Shown: piece after piece, positions 27,899 to 37,110 of the stretch
How positions within the stretch are numbered: the first letter of the stretch is position 1
Layout: the number at the start of each line of letters is the position of its first letter
Assembly (NCBI RefSeq): GCF_017309185.1
Contig: NZ_JAEKJZ010000002.1
Coordinates: 62,001 to 126,000 of the forward strand
Source of the DNA: Roseibium aggregatum
GTDB lineage: Bacteria; Pseudomonadota; Alphaproteobacteria; Rhizobiales; Stappiaceae
Length of the DNA: 64,000 nucleotides
Reading direction: 5' to 3'
Position numbers and translations under genes: made by a program
Notes under the pieces: generated by a model
What the model saw: only the letters and a program-made list of their open reading frames with translations
Told to the model about the DNA's origin: nothing
Databases searched by the model: none

Positions 27899-29287
27899 AT
27901 GAGTTCCATCGACAAGGTTCTGGCGCGCATCGACGCCAACCTCGACAACAGTCTCGACCGCCTGTTCGACCTGTTGAAGATCAAGAGCATTTCCACCGAT
28001 CCGGAATTCAAGGCTCCGTGCCGGGAAGCCGCCGAGTGGCTTGCAAAGGAACTGACGGGCATCGGCGTCGAGGCCTCCGTGCGCGACACGACTGGGCATC
28101 CCATGGTCGTCGGGCACCGCAAGTCCGGCAAGCCCGGTCCGCATGTGCTCTTTTACGGCCACTACGACGTCCAGCCCGTCGATCCGCTCGAACTCTGGAA
28201 AAGCGATCCGTTCGAACCACGCATCGAAACGCGAGAAGACGGCAGCAAGATCATCGTCGCCCGCGGGTCTTCCGACGACAAGGGCCAGCTCATGACCTTC
28301 GTCGAGGCCGCCCGCGCCTTTATCTCCGAGACCGGAGACCTGCCTGTCGACGTGACAATCCTGTTCGAAGGTGAGGAAGAATCCGGTTCACCGTCGCTGC
28401 ACCCGTTCCTGACCGCAAACAGGGACGAGCTTTCCTGCGACCTGGCGCTTGTCTGCGACACATGCATGTGGAACGCCTCGACCCCGGCGATCGCGGTCAC
28501 GCTGCGCGGCATGGTCGGTGACGAGATCATCGTCAAGGCGGCCAGCCGCGACCTCCATTCGGGCATGTACGGCGGTTCGGCGCAGAACCCGAACCACATC
28601 GTCGCCGAAATCATCGCCGGGCTTCATGACGAGAACGGCAAGGTCACCCTGCCCGGCTTCTATGACGGCGTCATCGAGCTGCCCGAGGATGTGACCAAGA
28701 TGTGGGACGAACTCGGCTTTTCCGTCGAGGAGTTCCTCGGCGATGTCGGCCTGAAATATCCGCGCGGCGAAAAGGACCGCACACCGCTCGAACATATCTG
28801 GTCGCGGCCGACGGTCGAGGTCAACGGCATGTGGGGCGGCTACCAGGGCGCGGGCTCCAAGACGGTGATCCCAGCCGAAGCCCATGCCAAGTTCACTTTC
28901 CGCCTCGTCGGCGACCAGGACCCGGACAAGATCCAGGACGCCTTCCGCGCCTATGTCCGCTCCAAGATCCCCGCCGACTGTTCTGTCGACTTCATCGCCA
29001 AGGAAGGCAGTCCCGCGCTCAGGCTGGACTTCGCCATGCCCGCGCTCAAAAAGGGCAAGACCGCCCTTAGCGAAGAATGGGGCAAGGAAGCGGCCCTGAT
29101 CGGCATGGGTGGCTCCATTCCCATCGTCGGCGATTTCAAGCGGATGCTCGGAATGGACACGCTGATGATCGGCTTCGGGCTCGAGGACGACCAGATCCAT
29201 TCGCCGAACGAGAAATACAACCTCACCAGCTTCCACAAGGGCATCCGCTCCTGGGCACGGGTGCTCGACGAACTGGCCAAGAGCTGA
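27899..29287 (+). CDS. M20-family metallopeptidase (ArgE/DapE/CPG2-like dipeptidase)
   Basis: 462 residues with the two-zinc M20 catalytic set: VLFYGHYDVQPVDP (first His and Asp), ARGSSDDKGQ (bridging Asp), LFEGEEESGSP (catalytic Glu-Glu), and a C-terminal His-containing lid after IPIVGDFKRMLG. The dimerisation domain is in the middle. Probably a cytoplasmic dipeptidase; no signal peptide. AAGGA lies 8 nt before the ATG. The LOG gene follows 33 nt later in the same direction. Confidence 0.9.
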   Translation: MSSIDKVLARIDANLDNSLDRLFDLLKIKSISTDPEFKAPCREAAEWLAKELTGIGVEASVRDTTGHPMVVGHRKSGKPGPHVLFYGHYDVQPVDPLELWKSDPFEPRIETREDGSKIIVARGSSDDKGQLMTFVEAARAFISETGDLPVDVTILFEGEEESGSPSLHPFLTANRDELSCDLALVCDTCMWNASTPAIAVTLRGMVGDEIIVKAASRDLHSGMYGGSAQNPNHIVAEIIAGLHDENGKVTLPGFYDGVIELPEDVTKMWDELGFSVEEFLGDVGLKYPRGEKDRTPLEHIWSRPTVEVNGMWGGYQGAGSKTVIPAEAHAKFTFRLVGDQDPDKIQDAFRAYVRSKIPADCSVDFIAKEGSPALRLDFAMPALKKGKTALSEEWGKEAALIGMGGSIPIVGDFKRMLGMDTLMIGFGLEDDQIHSPNEKYNLTSFHKGIRSWARVLDELAKS

Positions 29288-29320
29288 TCCAACTGCCGTT
29301 TTCTTTTCCTGGAGACGATC

Positions 29321-29902
29321 ATGAAGTCCATATGTGTGTTTTGCGGCTCCAGTCTCGGCGCCCTAGAAGCTTACGCGGACGCGGCTGTCGCGACGGGCCG
29401 CGCCATCGCCGACAGGGGGTATCGTCTGGTCTACGGCGGCGCCAAGGTCGGACTGATGGGCACGGTCGCGGACGCCGCGCTGGCAGCCGGTGGTGAAGTC
29501 GTCGGCGTGCTCCCGAGAGCTTTGCAGGAAAAGGAGATCGGACACGAAGGTCTCAACGAATTGCACCTCGTCGGCTCGATGCACGAGCGCAAGGCGCTTA
29601 TGGCAGAGCTTTCCGACGGGTTCATCGCCATGCCGGGCGGTGTCGGCACCCTGGAGGAAATCTTCGAGGTCTGGACCTGGGGCCAGCTCGGTTATCACGT
29701 GAAACCCTGCGGTTTCCTCAACATCGAGGGCTACTACGATCACCTGATTGCCTTCCTCGATCACCAGACCCGGGAGGGTTTCACCAAGAAAGCGATGCGC
29801 GACATGGTGCGGATCGCAGAAAGCCCTGAAAACCTGCTGGAGCTTTTCGATTCCTATGCTCCGCCCACGACCCCGAAATGGATCACCGGCGACGAAACCT
29901 GA
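29321..29902 (+). CDS. LOG-family cytokinin riboside 5'-monophosphate phosphoribohydrolase
   Basis: 193 residues of TIGR00730. The signature [12 protein letters not shown] and the preceding [10 protein letters not shown] are intact, as is the N-terminal VFCGSSLG nucleotide-binding loop. The family cleaves ribose 5-phosphate from purine nucleotides, including cytokinin monophosphates and AMP; in bacteria the physiological substrate is often uncertain. GGAGA is 6 nt before the ATG. Confidence 0.92.
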   Translation: MKSICVFCGSSLGALEAYADAAVATGRAIADRGYRLVYGGAKVGLMGTVADAALAAGGEVVGVLPRALQEKEIGHEGLNELHLVGSMHERKALMAELSDGFIAMPGGVGTLEEIFEVWTWGQLGYHVKPCGFLNIEGYYDHLIAFLDHQTREGFTKKAMRDMVRIAESPENLLELFDSYAPPTTPKWITGDET

Positions 29903-30047
29903 CCGGCGGGCTCGTTCAACCAAGGAGCCTCACCCGGTTGTTCACAAATGCACCCGGTGTCTTTGCAAAGCCGGCGGCAGTTGCTAAATCACCGTCGGAG
30001 CCGCGAAATAAAAAGCGGCCGGACCAATAACTTTGTGTGTCTTCTCA

Positions 30048-30638
30048 ATGCGTTTCTTTTCCTGGGGCATTGCCCTGTTCGCCAGCGTTCTTGCCTCCGC
30101 CTGTGTTCCGGCAGACGGTCTCGACGGCACCTCCAGCCGGCTCGTTTCCACGTCGGATCTCACCCTCGTCAAGATCACCGAAGACAGCATCGGCGGCATT
30201 AACAGCGACACGCCCTACAGTTCCAAGGCGATCGAGGCGGCCCTTCCGGGCTTCACGACGGAAGGCATTCAGACCGCCACTGAGAACGCCACCGAATGGG
30301 CGACCGCCGCCTTCAACACGGACGGCTTCCAGGTCCTGCAGGTGTTCAAGGCCAAGAACGGCAAGATCCGGACCGTTCACGGCGTCACTCATCACCTGAT
30401 GGGCCCCAACGGCGAACGCATCGGCATGACCTTCTCCGACATCGGCTCCGCCCGCTCCGACTGCCGTGTCGGCAAGAACCTTTGGCGCGGCATGGCGATC
30501 TGCAGGTCGGAAGGCCACCCGAACGTGGAACTGGTCTACGCCATTCCCGGCTACCAGGGACCGTTCGACCGGCTTCCGCCGTCGAAGGAACTGTTCGACG
30601 CCCAGCTGCAGCGGATTTTGTGGACGCCGAAGGCCTGA
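30048..30638 (+). CDS. DUF1131 (YfeY-like) lipoprotein
   Basis: 196 residues with a short hydrophobic leader and a lipobox-like LASAC (Cys19). The C-terminal half matches the DUF1131/YfeY pattern, including IGMTFSDIGSA, CRVGK...AICRSEGHPNVELVYAIPGYQGP and the terminal RILWTP. E. coli YfeY is an envelope-stress (sigma E) lipoprotein; the assignment here rests on remembered family similarity. ATG 30048 is chosen over a TTG at 30033; neither has a strong ribosome-binding site. Ala rather than Leu at -3 makes the lipobox slightly atypical. Confidence 0.7.
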   Translation: MRFFSWGIALFASVLASACVPADGLDGTSSRLVSTSDLTLVKITEDSIGGINSDTPYSSKAIEAALPGFTTEGIQTATENATEWATAAFNTDGFQVLQVFKAKNGKIRTVHGVTHHLMGPNGERIGMTFSDIGSARSDCRVGKNLWRGMAICRSEGHPNVELVYAIPGYQGPFDRLPPSKELFDAQLQRILWTPKA

Positions 30639-30714
30639 TCCCCGGGGGCATCGGCCACGCCCTCCCCCAAAAGGCACAGTGACCTCCGCCGATTCTTGCC
30701 TTATGCCTTGTCCC

Positions 30715-31710
30715 ATGACGACACGGGCAAAGATCGATCCGAAAGACCTCGCGGCCGACATCCTGGCCGGAAAGCGCGCCGCGCTGGCGCGCGCCATTAC
30801 GATGGTGGAATCCCGCAAGCGTGAGCACCGGCAGATCGCGAAAGACCTGCTGCAGATCCTCCTGCCTGAAACCGGCAAGGCGTACCGGGTCGGGATCACC
30901 GGCGTGCCCGGCGTCGGCAAGTCGACGACCATCGACACGCTCGGCTCCAACCTGACCGAGGCGGGCCACAAGGTGGCCGTGCTCGCGGTCGATCCGTCCT
31001 CCACCCGGACCGGAGGCTCGATCCTCGGCGACAAGACCCGGATGGCGCGGCTCGCCGTGGACCCGCAAGCCTTCATCCGCCCGTCCCCCTCCGCCGGCAC
31101 TCTCGGCGGCGTCGCCGCGAAAACCCGCGAGACCATGCTCCTGTGCGAGGCGGCAGGCTTCGACGTGATCCTGGTGGAAACCGTCGGCATCGGCCAGTCG
31201 GAGACCACCGTCGCCGACATGGTCGATTTCTTTCTGGTGCTGATGCTGCCCGGCGCCGGCGACGAACTACAGGGGATCAAGAAGGGCGTTCTGGAAATCG
31301 CCGACATGATCGCCGTCAACAAGGCCGACGGCGACGGTGCCCTCAGAGCCCGCTCCGCCGCCTCCGACTACCGCGCCGCCCTGCACATCCTGGCCCCGAG
31401 GTCGCCCAACTGGTCGCCGCCCGTCATAACGGTCTCAGGGCTCGCCAACGAAGGCCTCGACCATCTCTGGGATCAGATCGAAATCTACCGGACCCGCATG
31501 CAGGCAAGCGGCGAATGGCAGGACAAGCGCAGCCGTCAGCAGGTCGCCTGGATGTGGGACATGCTTCAGCAGCGCATGATGGAGGCGCTCAAGACCAACC
31601 ACAAGACGGCGGACCGGCTGAAGGTGCTTGAGGAAAGCGTGCGCGAAGGCAACGCCGCCGTCTCCGTCGCCGTGGACGAGCTGGCCTCTCTGATGGGTCT
31701 CAACGAATGA
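30715..31710 (+). CDS. meaB: MeaB/ArgK-type methylmalonyl-CoA mutase G-protein chaperone
   Basis: 331 residues. GTPase motifs: Walker A GVPGVGKST (residues 63-71), the switch region SSTRTGGSILGDKTRMARL, VETVGIGQSE, and the NKAD guanine-specificity motif. MeaB protects and reloads adenosylcobalamin on methylmalonyl-CoA mutase, so its partner is the MutAB pair 9 kb upstream on the opposite strand. ATG 30715 or 30703 are both possible (no clear ribosome-binding site). Its stop overlaps the next gene by ATGA. Confidence 0.94.
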   Translation: MTTRAKIDPKDLAADILAGKRAALARAITMVESRKREHRQIAKDLLQILLPETGKAYRVGITGVPGVGKSTTIDTLGSNLTEAGHKVAVLAVDPSSTRTGGSILGDKTRMARLAVDPQAFIRPSPSAGTLGGVAAKTRETMLLCEAAGFDVILVETVGIGQSETTVADMVDFFLVLMLPGAGDELQGIKKGVLEIADMIAVNKADGDGALRARSAASDYRAALHILAPRSPNWSPPVITVSGLANEGLDHLWDQIEIYRTRMQASGEWQDKRSRQQVAWMWDMLQQRMMEALKTNHKTADRLKVLEESVREGNAAVSVAVDELASLMGLNE

Positions 31711-32315
31711 AGACACCGGACAAGACCATCCTGGTGACCGGTTTCTCACCCTTCCCCGGCGCTCCGGTCAATCCGACGCAGGTGCTGATGCACCGTCTGC
31801 CTAAACGGCTTTCAAACCGCGAGACCGGCATCGATTTCGTCTTCCGCGTCCTGCCGACCACCTGGGCGGCCCGCGCCGACACAACGGCCAGGCTGCTCGA
31901 GGAGTTGCAACCCGATGCCGTGGTGCATTTCGGCCTCGACGGCACGCGACGGACGATCAACATCGAGACCCGCGCCGTCAACCGCGCCACGCGCATCCGA
32001 CCGGACGCCTCCGGGCGGAAACCGGCACAGCCGGTCCTGACACCCGGAGCTGTGCGATACAGACCGGCGACCCTGCCCGCGCGTCCCTTGCGCGACGCGG
32101 CCCTGAGCGCCGGTGCTCCTGCGAAGATATCCGCCGACGCGGGCACGTATCTGTGCAACGCCACCCTCTGGGACACGCTCGGCTCCGGTACTCCGGCCAT
32201 CTTCGTTCACGTGCCTTCGCTACCAAGGGGACGGCACGACCGAAGACCGGGGTTCACTTTGATAGAGGAAGCGGCGGTCCGGATCCTACTGGAAACCGCG
32301 AGACGGCTGCGCTGA
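31707..32315 (+). CDS. pcp: Pyroglutamyl-peptidase I (peptidase C15 family)
   Basis: 202 residues. All three C15 catalytic residues are placed as expected: Glu87 (TINIETRAVN), Cys150 (GTYLCNATLW) and His168 (FVHVPSLP), with VTGFSPFPGAPVNPT at the N-terminus. It should remove N-terminal pyroglutamate from peptides in the cytoplasm. The region between Glu87 and Cys150 is more Arg/Pro-rich than in well-known Pcp, so specificity may differ. Start codon overlaps the meaB stop, implying coupling. Confidence 0.87.
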   Translation: MKTPDKTILVTGFSPFPGAPVNPTQVLMHRLPKRLSNRETGIDFVFRVLPTTWAARADTTARLLEELQPDAVVHFGLDGTRRTINIETRAVNRATRIRPDASGRKPAQPVLTPGAVRYRPATLPARPLRDAALSAGAPAKISADAGTYLCNATLWDTLGSGTPAIFVHVPSLPRGRHDRRPGFTLIEEAAVRILLETARRLR

Positions 32316-32340
32316 AGCCATCGTTTCACTCTGGCCTCCG

Positions 32341-32916
32341 TTAATCGAGCAGCCGCTCGACCTGCCGGATGCAATCGCCCGCCATCTCGCGGGACAACCC
32401 GGCGCGGCCCAGGACGCGCAGGCCGAAATACGCGGAAAGCAGGCCTCTTGCCGTCTCGCGAGCCCTGGTTTCGTCAACCTCGGGAAGCTCTCCAACAGCC
32501 CTGAAAAACGCATTTTCCAGCCGCCGCACCATGGCTTGAAGTTTGGCTTCCGCTTGTCGGTCCGCGGCCGCCTTGTCGACAAGCGCGTTGCACAGGAAAC
32601 AGCCGAGCCTGTCGCCGTCTTTGTGGGCGGCTTCCGCAACCTTCGAAAACAGTCCGAGGATACGAGCCCGGCCGGAACCCATGTTCGGGTCCGTCAGATA
32701 TCCCACCGTGCCGCTGACGACCCGTTCGTTGTAACGGTCGAGCGCGGCCAGATAGACCGCGTTCTTGTCCTGAAAGGCCTTGTAAAAGGACCCTCTGGTG
32801 ATCTGCATGACCCGAAGCAGGTCGTTCAACGAGGCCTCCTCGTAGCCGACATCCCAGAAAAGTCTCATGGCTTTGTCCATGGCCTCGTCGGGATCGAATT
32901 CACGTGGTCTTGCCAT
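32341..32916 (-). CDS. TetR-family transcriptional regulator
   Basis: 191 residues. The N-terminal HTH is AMRLFWDVGYEEASLNDLLRVMQITRGSFYKAFQDKNAVYLAAL, followed by an all-helical ligand domain containing DRLGCFLCNALVDKAAAD, as in the YxaF/LmrA- and AcuR-like groups. It is divergent from the YHS-domain gene, with a palindrome between them that may be its operator. Ligand unknown; the two Cys in GCFLCN could be redox-sensitive. Confidence 0.92.
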   Translation of the reverse strand: MARPREFDPDEAMDKAMRLFWDVGYEEASLNDLLRVMQITRGSFYKAFQDKNAVYLAALDRYNERVVSGTVGYLTDPNMGSGRARILGLFSKVAEAAHKDGDRLGCFLCNALVDKAAADRQAEAKLQAMVRRLENAFFRAVGELPEVDETRARETARGLLSAYFGLRVLGRAGLSREMAGDCIRQVERLLD

Positions 32917-33051
32917 TTCTGCTCCAGTGTCCGGTTCCCGGTGGCTGCCTCACACCAATGTCAGCATCCGTCACACGCAAGTGTTTTGGACTTTACAGTT
33001 CCAAATCCTATCTCGGGTTCACCGGCAGGAAGCGACCCTTTCGACTAGTTA

Positions 33052-33067
33052 GGTACTAAATGGTACC
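33052..33067. promoter_or_regulatory. Candidate TetR operator
   Basis: Inverted repeat GGTAC-N6-GTACC lying between the divergent TetR and YHS genes, 65 nt before the YHS start. The position and 16-bp size fit a TetR-family site; binding is inference. Confidence 0.5.
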
Positions 33068-33131
33068 GAATTATGTCCTTGCGTATTCCTCTCCCCGCCG
33101 GCCACGAACAACCTCTTGGGAGTCTCTAGAA

Positions 33132-33611
33132 ATGTTTGCAAATCTGATCCGCAGCTCTATTGCCGCCGCCGTCGTTGTCACCGGCCTGGTCTCCAGCGCT
33201 TTCGGCGCCGGCGTCGACGTCAACGCAACCGTTACCGGCCTTGCCCTTCGCGGCGTCGATCCGGTGTCCTACTTCACCGAAGGTGCGCCGCAGGACGGCA
33301 ACTTTGCCATCACCGCGGTCCATAACGGTGCCACCTACCGGTTCACTTCGGAAGAAAACAAGGCGCTGTTCAACCAGAACCCCGAGAAATATCTGCCGCA
33401 ATACGGCGGTTTCTGCGCCTTCGGCACCGCGATGGGCGTCAAGGTGGACGGAGACCCGGATCTCTGGAAAATCGTTGACGGCAAGCTCTACCTGAATCTG
33501 TCCCAGAGCATTCAGGAACGCTGGAACACGGACGTTTCGGGTTTCATCGAGAAGGCCGACGTCAACTGGACCGACATCAAGGACGCCAACCCGGATGACC
33601 TGAACCCTTAA
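33132..33611 (+). CDS. Secreted YHS-domain protein
   Basis: 159 residues with a signal peptide (cleavage near AFGA) and a YHS domain: LRGVDPVSYFTEG, YRFTSEENKALFNQNPEKYLPQYGGFCAFG, then a short C-terminal helix region. YHS domains bind metals in several transport-linked proteins; periplasmic members are common in alphaproteobacteria and are often under TetR or metal control. ATG 33132 is chosen at the leader; a longer frame from 33060 lacks a signal-peptide context. Divergent from the TetR gene. Confidence 0.85.
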   Translation: MFANLIRSSIAAAVVVTGLVSSAFGAGVDVNATVTGLALRGVDPVSYFTEGAPQDGNFAITAVHNGATYRFTSEENKALFNQNPEKYLPQYGGFCAFGTAMGVKVDGDPDLWKIVDGKLYLNLSQSIQERWNTDVSGFIEKADVNWTDIKDANPDDLNP

Positions 33612-33633
33612 TCGGCGCGTCCGGACGAAGCTG

Positions 33634-33668
33634 AAACCCGGCCGGGCTTCCGAGCCGGGTTTTCTTTT
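33634..33668 (+). terminator. Rho-independent terminator of the YHS gene
   Basis: 9-bp stem AAACCCGGC/GCCGGGTTT (33634-33642 with 33654-33662) followed by TCTTTT. Confidence 0.88.
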
Positions 33669-33762
33669 GGCTCCAGGCCTTTCGGCATGGCCCTTGCAGT
33701 TTTCCCCTCCAGAACCGCCGCGTTTCCCGATGCGGCCGGAAAACAGCAAGTGGCATGGGCTT

Positions 33763-35133
33763 ATGAAACGGAATCTTCCCAGACTGAACCGCCGCGCGTT
33801 CCTTGCCGGGACAGGACTGTGCCTAATCGGGACAGCCGCACAAGCGCAGATGAAGGTCGCGGACTTGCGGGGATCGATCGATTCCGCCGATCTCGGACTT
33901 TTGCCAAACGCTGTCGACGACCAGTCCGCCCAGTTTCAGAATGCGGTGAACCGGGCCGTGGAACGCGGCCGGGCGCTGTTTCTGCCCGCGGGAACCTATC
34001 CGGTGTCGAACCTGCGCCTGCCCTCGGGAACGCTGATCGTGGGCGTGCCGGGCCGGACCCGGCTCGTTTATCAGGGCGGCGGCGGCCAGCTACTGCGCGC
34101 AGAGGGCGTCAGCAACATCGGCTTGACCGGCATCACTTTTGACGGCGCCAACCGCGCCATCGGCGATTTCACCGAGGGGTTGCTGCATTTCATCGGTGTC
34201 CGGACCCTGGAACTCGACAACTGCGAGATCGCGGGTTCGTCCAAGATGGGTGTCGTGCTGGACCGCTGCTCGGGCCGGGTGGAAAACTGCCGGATATCCG
34301 GCGCGGCCGAAGCGGGCCTGCGCTCGAACGAGGCCGTCGGACTGCGCATTACCGGCAACACGGTCTCCGACTGTGCCAATGGCGGCATCTGGGTGCATCG
34401 CTGGCGCGACGGCGAAGACGGCACCATCGTCTCCGGAAACCGGGTGGAACGGATCGGTGCGCGCTACGGCGGCACGGGTCAGTTCGGCAACGGCATCAAC
34501 GTGTTCCGGGCCCATGGCGTGATGGTCTCCAACAACCGCATCGCCGATTGCGCCTTTTCCGCGATCCGCTCCAACACCGGCTCCAACGTCCAGATCATCG
34601 GCAATTCCTGTCTTCGCTCCGGCGAGACCGGTATCTATTCCGAATTCGCCTTTCAGGGCGCGGTCATTTCCAACAACATCGTCGACGGTGCGACCACCGG
34701 CATTTCCATCGCCAATTTCATGGACGGCGGCCGTCTGTCCGTGTGCTCCGGCAACCTGGTGCGCAACATCAAGGAAGACGGCCCCTATCCGCCGGAAGTC
34801 GCCGGCTTCGGCATCGGCATTTCCGCCGAGGCGGACACCGCACTGACCGGCAACGTCATCGAGGGCGCGCCGAAATTCGGCATGATGCTCGGCTGGGGGC
34901 CTTACATGCGCAATATCTCGGCCGCCCAGAACGTGATCCGCGATTGCGGCACGGGCATCGCCGTCACGGTGGTGGACGGCTCCGGCCCCGCGGTGATCAC
35001 CGGCAACATCGTCCAGGGCTCGAAGAACGGCGCGATCCGCGGCTATCGCTGGCTGGAGCGAACGACCGGCGAGCTGAACGGCGCATCGGAGTTTTCGAAC
35101 CTGACTGTCGAGGGCAATCAGATCGCCGCGTGA
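33763..35133 (+). CDS. Tat-exported right-handed beta-helix protein (TIGR03808 family)
   Basis: 456 residues. The N-terminus MKRNLPRLNRRAFLAGTGLCLIGTAAQA is a twin-arginine signal with the RR-x-F-L-A-G core. The mature part is a parallel beta-helix made of repeats such as NCRISG, ITGNTVSDCANGGIWV, VSNNRIADCAFSAIRS and ITGNIVQGSKNGAIRG. This matches the Tat-translocated repeat family TIGR03808 of rhizobia. Beta-helix proteins often act on polysaccharide, but no catalytic residues are recognised. ATG 33763 is chosen because it begins the Tat motif. Confidence 0.87.
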   Translation: MKRNLPRLNRRAFLAGTGLCLIGTAAQAQMKVADLRGSIDSADLGLLPNAVDDQSAQFQNAVNRAVERGRALFLPAGTYPVSNLRLPSGTLIVGVPGRTRLVYQGGGGQLLRAEGVSNIGLTGITFDGANRAIGDFTEGLLHFIGVRTLELDNCEIAGSSKMGVVLDRCSGRVENCRISGAAEAGLRSNEAVGLRITGNTVSDCANGGIWVHRWRDGEDGTIVSGNRVERIGARYGGTGQFGNGINVFRAHGVMVSNNRIADCAFSAIRSNTGSNVQIIGNSCLRSGETGIYSEFAFQGAVISNNIVDGATTGISIANFMDGGRLSVCSGNLVRNIKEDGPYPPEVAGFGIGISAEADTALTGNVIEGAPKFGMMLGWGPYMRNISAAQNVIRDCGTGIAVTVVDGSGPAVITGNIVQGSKNGAIRGYRWLERTTGELNGASEFSNLTVEGNQIAA

Positions 35134-35174
35134 CAAAATGGCGAGCTGAACCGAAACTGCAAACGCCGAAAAAC

Positions 35175-35978
35175 CTAGCTCTCCAGGGCAAAACGCAAGG
35201 ACAGGCAGGACAGCCCGCCATCCACCTTCCGCGCTTCGTGGGTCGGCAGGACGACGGTCTTGAAACCGGCTCCCTCGATGACCTCGAGTGTTTTCCGATA
35301 GCCTTCCGGCACCAGCACGACATCGTTCACCCGGATGACGTTGGCGGCATACTCCTCGCCGTCGGGAACAACCACGACCTTGCGGTCTCCGAAAAACCCG
35401 CTGTCGGCCATGATCCTGGTGGCGAGGATGACGTTGTCGCCGAGGGTGGAACAGGCGGTCTTGAAATGGAGCACGCCCTCCGGCGTTTCGCAGACTTCCG
35501 CCCGGTATCCCCAGCTTCTCAGAAGACCGGCAAAGGCCTCGGCCCCCTCTTCGTCGGTTCGGGCGGACAGCCCGATCACGATCGTGTCGTCGAGGGTCAG
35601 GATATCGCCGCCGTCGACGTGACCGGTTCCCGGCAGATCCACGACCTTCGAAAACCGCGCCTCGAGCGCCGGGACAATCTCCCGCCCTTCCCCTTCCCGG
35701 CTCGGCGCGCCCGGCCTGAGCCGGATGGCGCCCTCCGGCAGGCAGAAAGCCGGATCCTCGACGAAACAACTGTCGGGATAGGCTTCCAGAGCCGGCAGCA
35801 CATCGACCTTCAGGCCGGCGTTTTCCAGAGCCTTGACATAAAGCGCGTGTTCCGCGCGAAAGGCCGCGCCGCTCGGGTCTCCGGCATCTACGGCGCGCAG
35901 ACCGTTTGCCACGCTGTCCGCCGGAATACGTGTGATGGCATGCGTGAAGCGAAAGGACAGGCCCGGCTGGTGGGGCAT
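35175..35978 (-). CDS. Dimethylarginine dimethylaminohydrolase family (arginine deiminase superfamily)
   Basis: 267 residues, the length of bacterial DDAH. Conserved features: FVEDP (residues 72-76), GHVDGGDIL (119-127), catalytic His171 in LHFKTACS and nucleophile Cys258 in VDGGLSCLSLRF. The enzyme hydrolyses NG,NG-dimethyl-L-arginine (or a related guanidine) to citrulline and an amine. It follows asparaginase II and an aminotransferase in the same direction, consistent with recovery of amino-acid nitrogen. Confidence 0.93.
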   Translation of the reverse strand: MPHQPGLSFRFTHAITRIPADSVANGLRAVDAGDPSGAAFRAEHALYVKALENAGLKVDVLPALEAYPDSCFVEDPAFCLPEGAIRLRPGAPSREGEGREIVPALEARFSKVVDLPGTGHVDGGDILTLDDTIVIGLSARTDEEGAEAFAGLLRSWGYRAEVCETPEGVLHFKTACSTLGDNVILATRIMADSGFFGDRKVVVVPDGEEYAANVIRVNDVVLVPEGYRKTLEVIEGAGFKTVVLPTHEARKVDGGLSCLSLRFALES

Positions 35979-36052
35979 GACAGGACTCCTGTTAATTCAA
36001 AATATCAAATAAAGGCTACAACTGACTGATAAGCAGAGAGGAGGAGACCTTC

Positions 36053-37075
36053 TTACACATCCTTCAGAGCCGATAACAGCGCCTGCGTCGGCTTGATATG
36101 ACCGGCTTGCGCACCGCGACGGGTCAGAACCGGCGGGTTGACCAGGCCATCGAGCAAAGCGGCTTCGTCGTCGCTGAGGTCGAGCAGCGCTTCGAGCACC
36201 GCCGCCATCATAACTTCCGCCGCGCGGGTCGCCCCGTCGTCGCATTTGAGCGCGACGCCATATCCCAGTTCCGGCAGGGAGGCGCAGAACACCCCTTCCG
36301 CACCGGTCTTGACGAAGACCCGGCCGCGAAATCCCTCCATGACCTTCGTGCAGAAGCGGTCCGCGCCCGCAACCATGTAGGGTTCGTTGATACAGGCATC
36401 GTAGAGCTGCCGGGCGGAATCGGCGCGCAGCGGCTCAAGCCCCTCGCCCGTGCCGAAGGCGGCGAAGGCCCGGGCGAAACTTTTCAGCGGCGACGCATAG
36501 GTCGGAATGGAGCAACCGTCGATGCCGCAGACATCTTCGGAGAGACTGTCGCCGGTCAATTGCGCCATCACGCTGCGGACTTCCCGCTGTACCGGGTGCT
36601 CCGGCTCGATATAGCCGCGCGTCTCAACGCCCATGACCTTGGCAAGACCGAGAAAGCCGGCATGCTTGCCTGAACAGTTGTTGTGCAACCCGCAGGGGAC
36701 CTCGTCAGCCAGGATAAGCCTGGCCGCGTCTTCCATGCGTTTCGGCCATTGCGGCCCGCATTCCAGCGCGTCTTCCGTCAATCCCGCCTTCAGCAGCATG
36801 ACCCGGGCGGAATTGGCGTGCACCTCTTCCCCGTTGTGGGAGGCGCAGGCGAGCGCCAGCTCCGCGTCGGTCAAGTCCAGCGCCTCGGCCGCACCCGATT
36901 CCACCAGAGGCAGCGCCTGCAGCGCCTTGATGGCGGAGCGGGGAAAAACGCGTGCATCCACATCGCCTATTCCGCAGACGACACGGCCTTCCGTGTCCAC
37001 GATCGCAACACTGCCGCGATGCGTGCTTTCGGTCAGGTTGCCGCGGGTAACGTCCACCAGTGCCGGATTGTCCAT
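36053..37075 (-). CDS. L-asparaginase II family protein
   Basis: 340 residues of the rhizobial asparaginase II (thermolabile, AnsA/ReAV-like) family, unrelated to the bacterial type I/II fold. Recognisable segments are GNLTESTHRGSVAIVD, RSAIKALQALPLVESGAAE, CASHNGEEVH, the HNNCSGKHAGFL core with its conserved Ser, Lys and Cys, and GIDGCSIPTYA. The enzyme hydrolyses asparagine to aspartate and ammonia. The start at 37075 is supported by a GGAAGAAAG stretch. It lies 35 nt after the aminotransferase gene and 74 nt before DDAH. Confidence 0.92.
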   Translation of the reverse strand: MDNPALVDVTRGNLTESTHRGSVAIVDTEGRVVCGIGDVDARVFPRSAIKALQALPLVESGAAEALDLTDAELALACASHNGEEVHANSARVMLLKAGLTEDALECGPQWPKRMEDAARLILADEVPCGLHNNCSGKHAGFLGLAKVMGVETRGYIEPEHPVQREVRSVMAQLTGDSLSEDVCGIDGCSIPTYASPLKSFARAFAAFGTGEGLEPLRADSARQLYDACINEPYMVAGADRFCTKVMEGFRGRVFVKTGAEGVFCASLPELGYGVALKCDDGATRAAEVMMAAVLEALLDLSDDEAALLDGLVNPPVLTRRGAQAGHIKPTQALLSALKDV

Positions 37076-37110
37076 GAAACTTTCTTCCCGCTCTTCGTTG
37101 CCCCAAAAGC

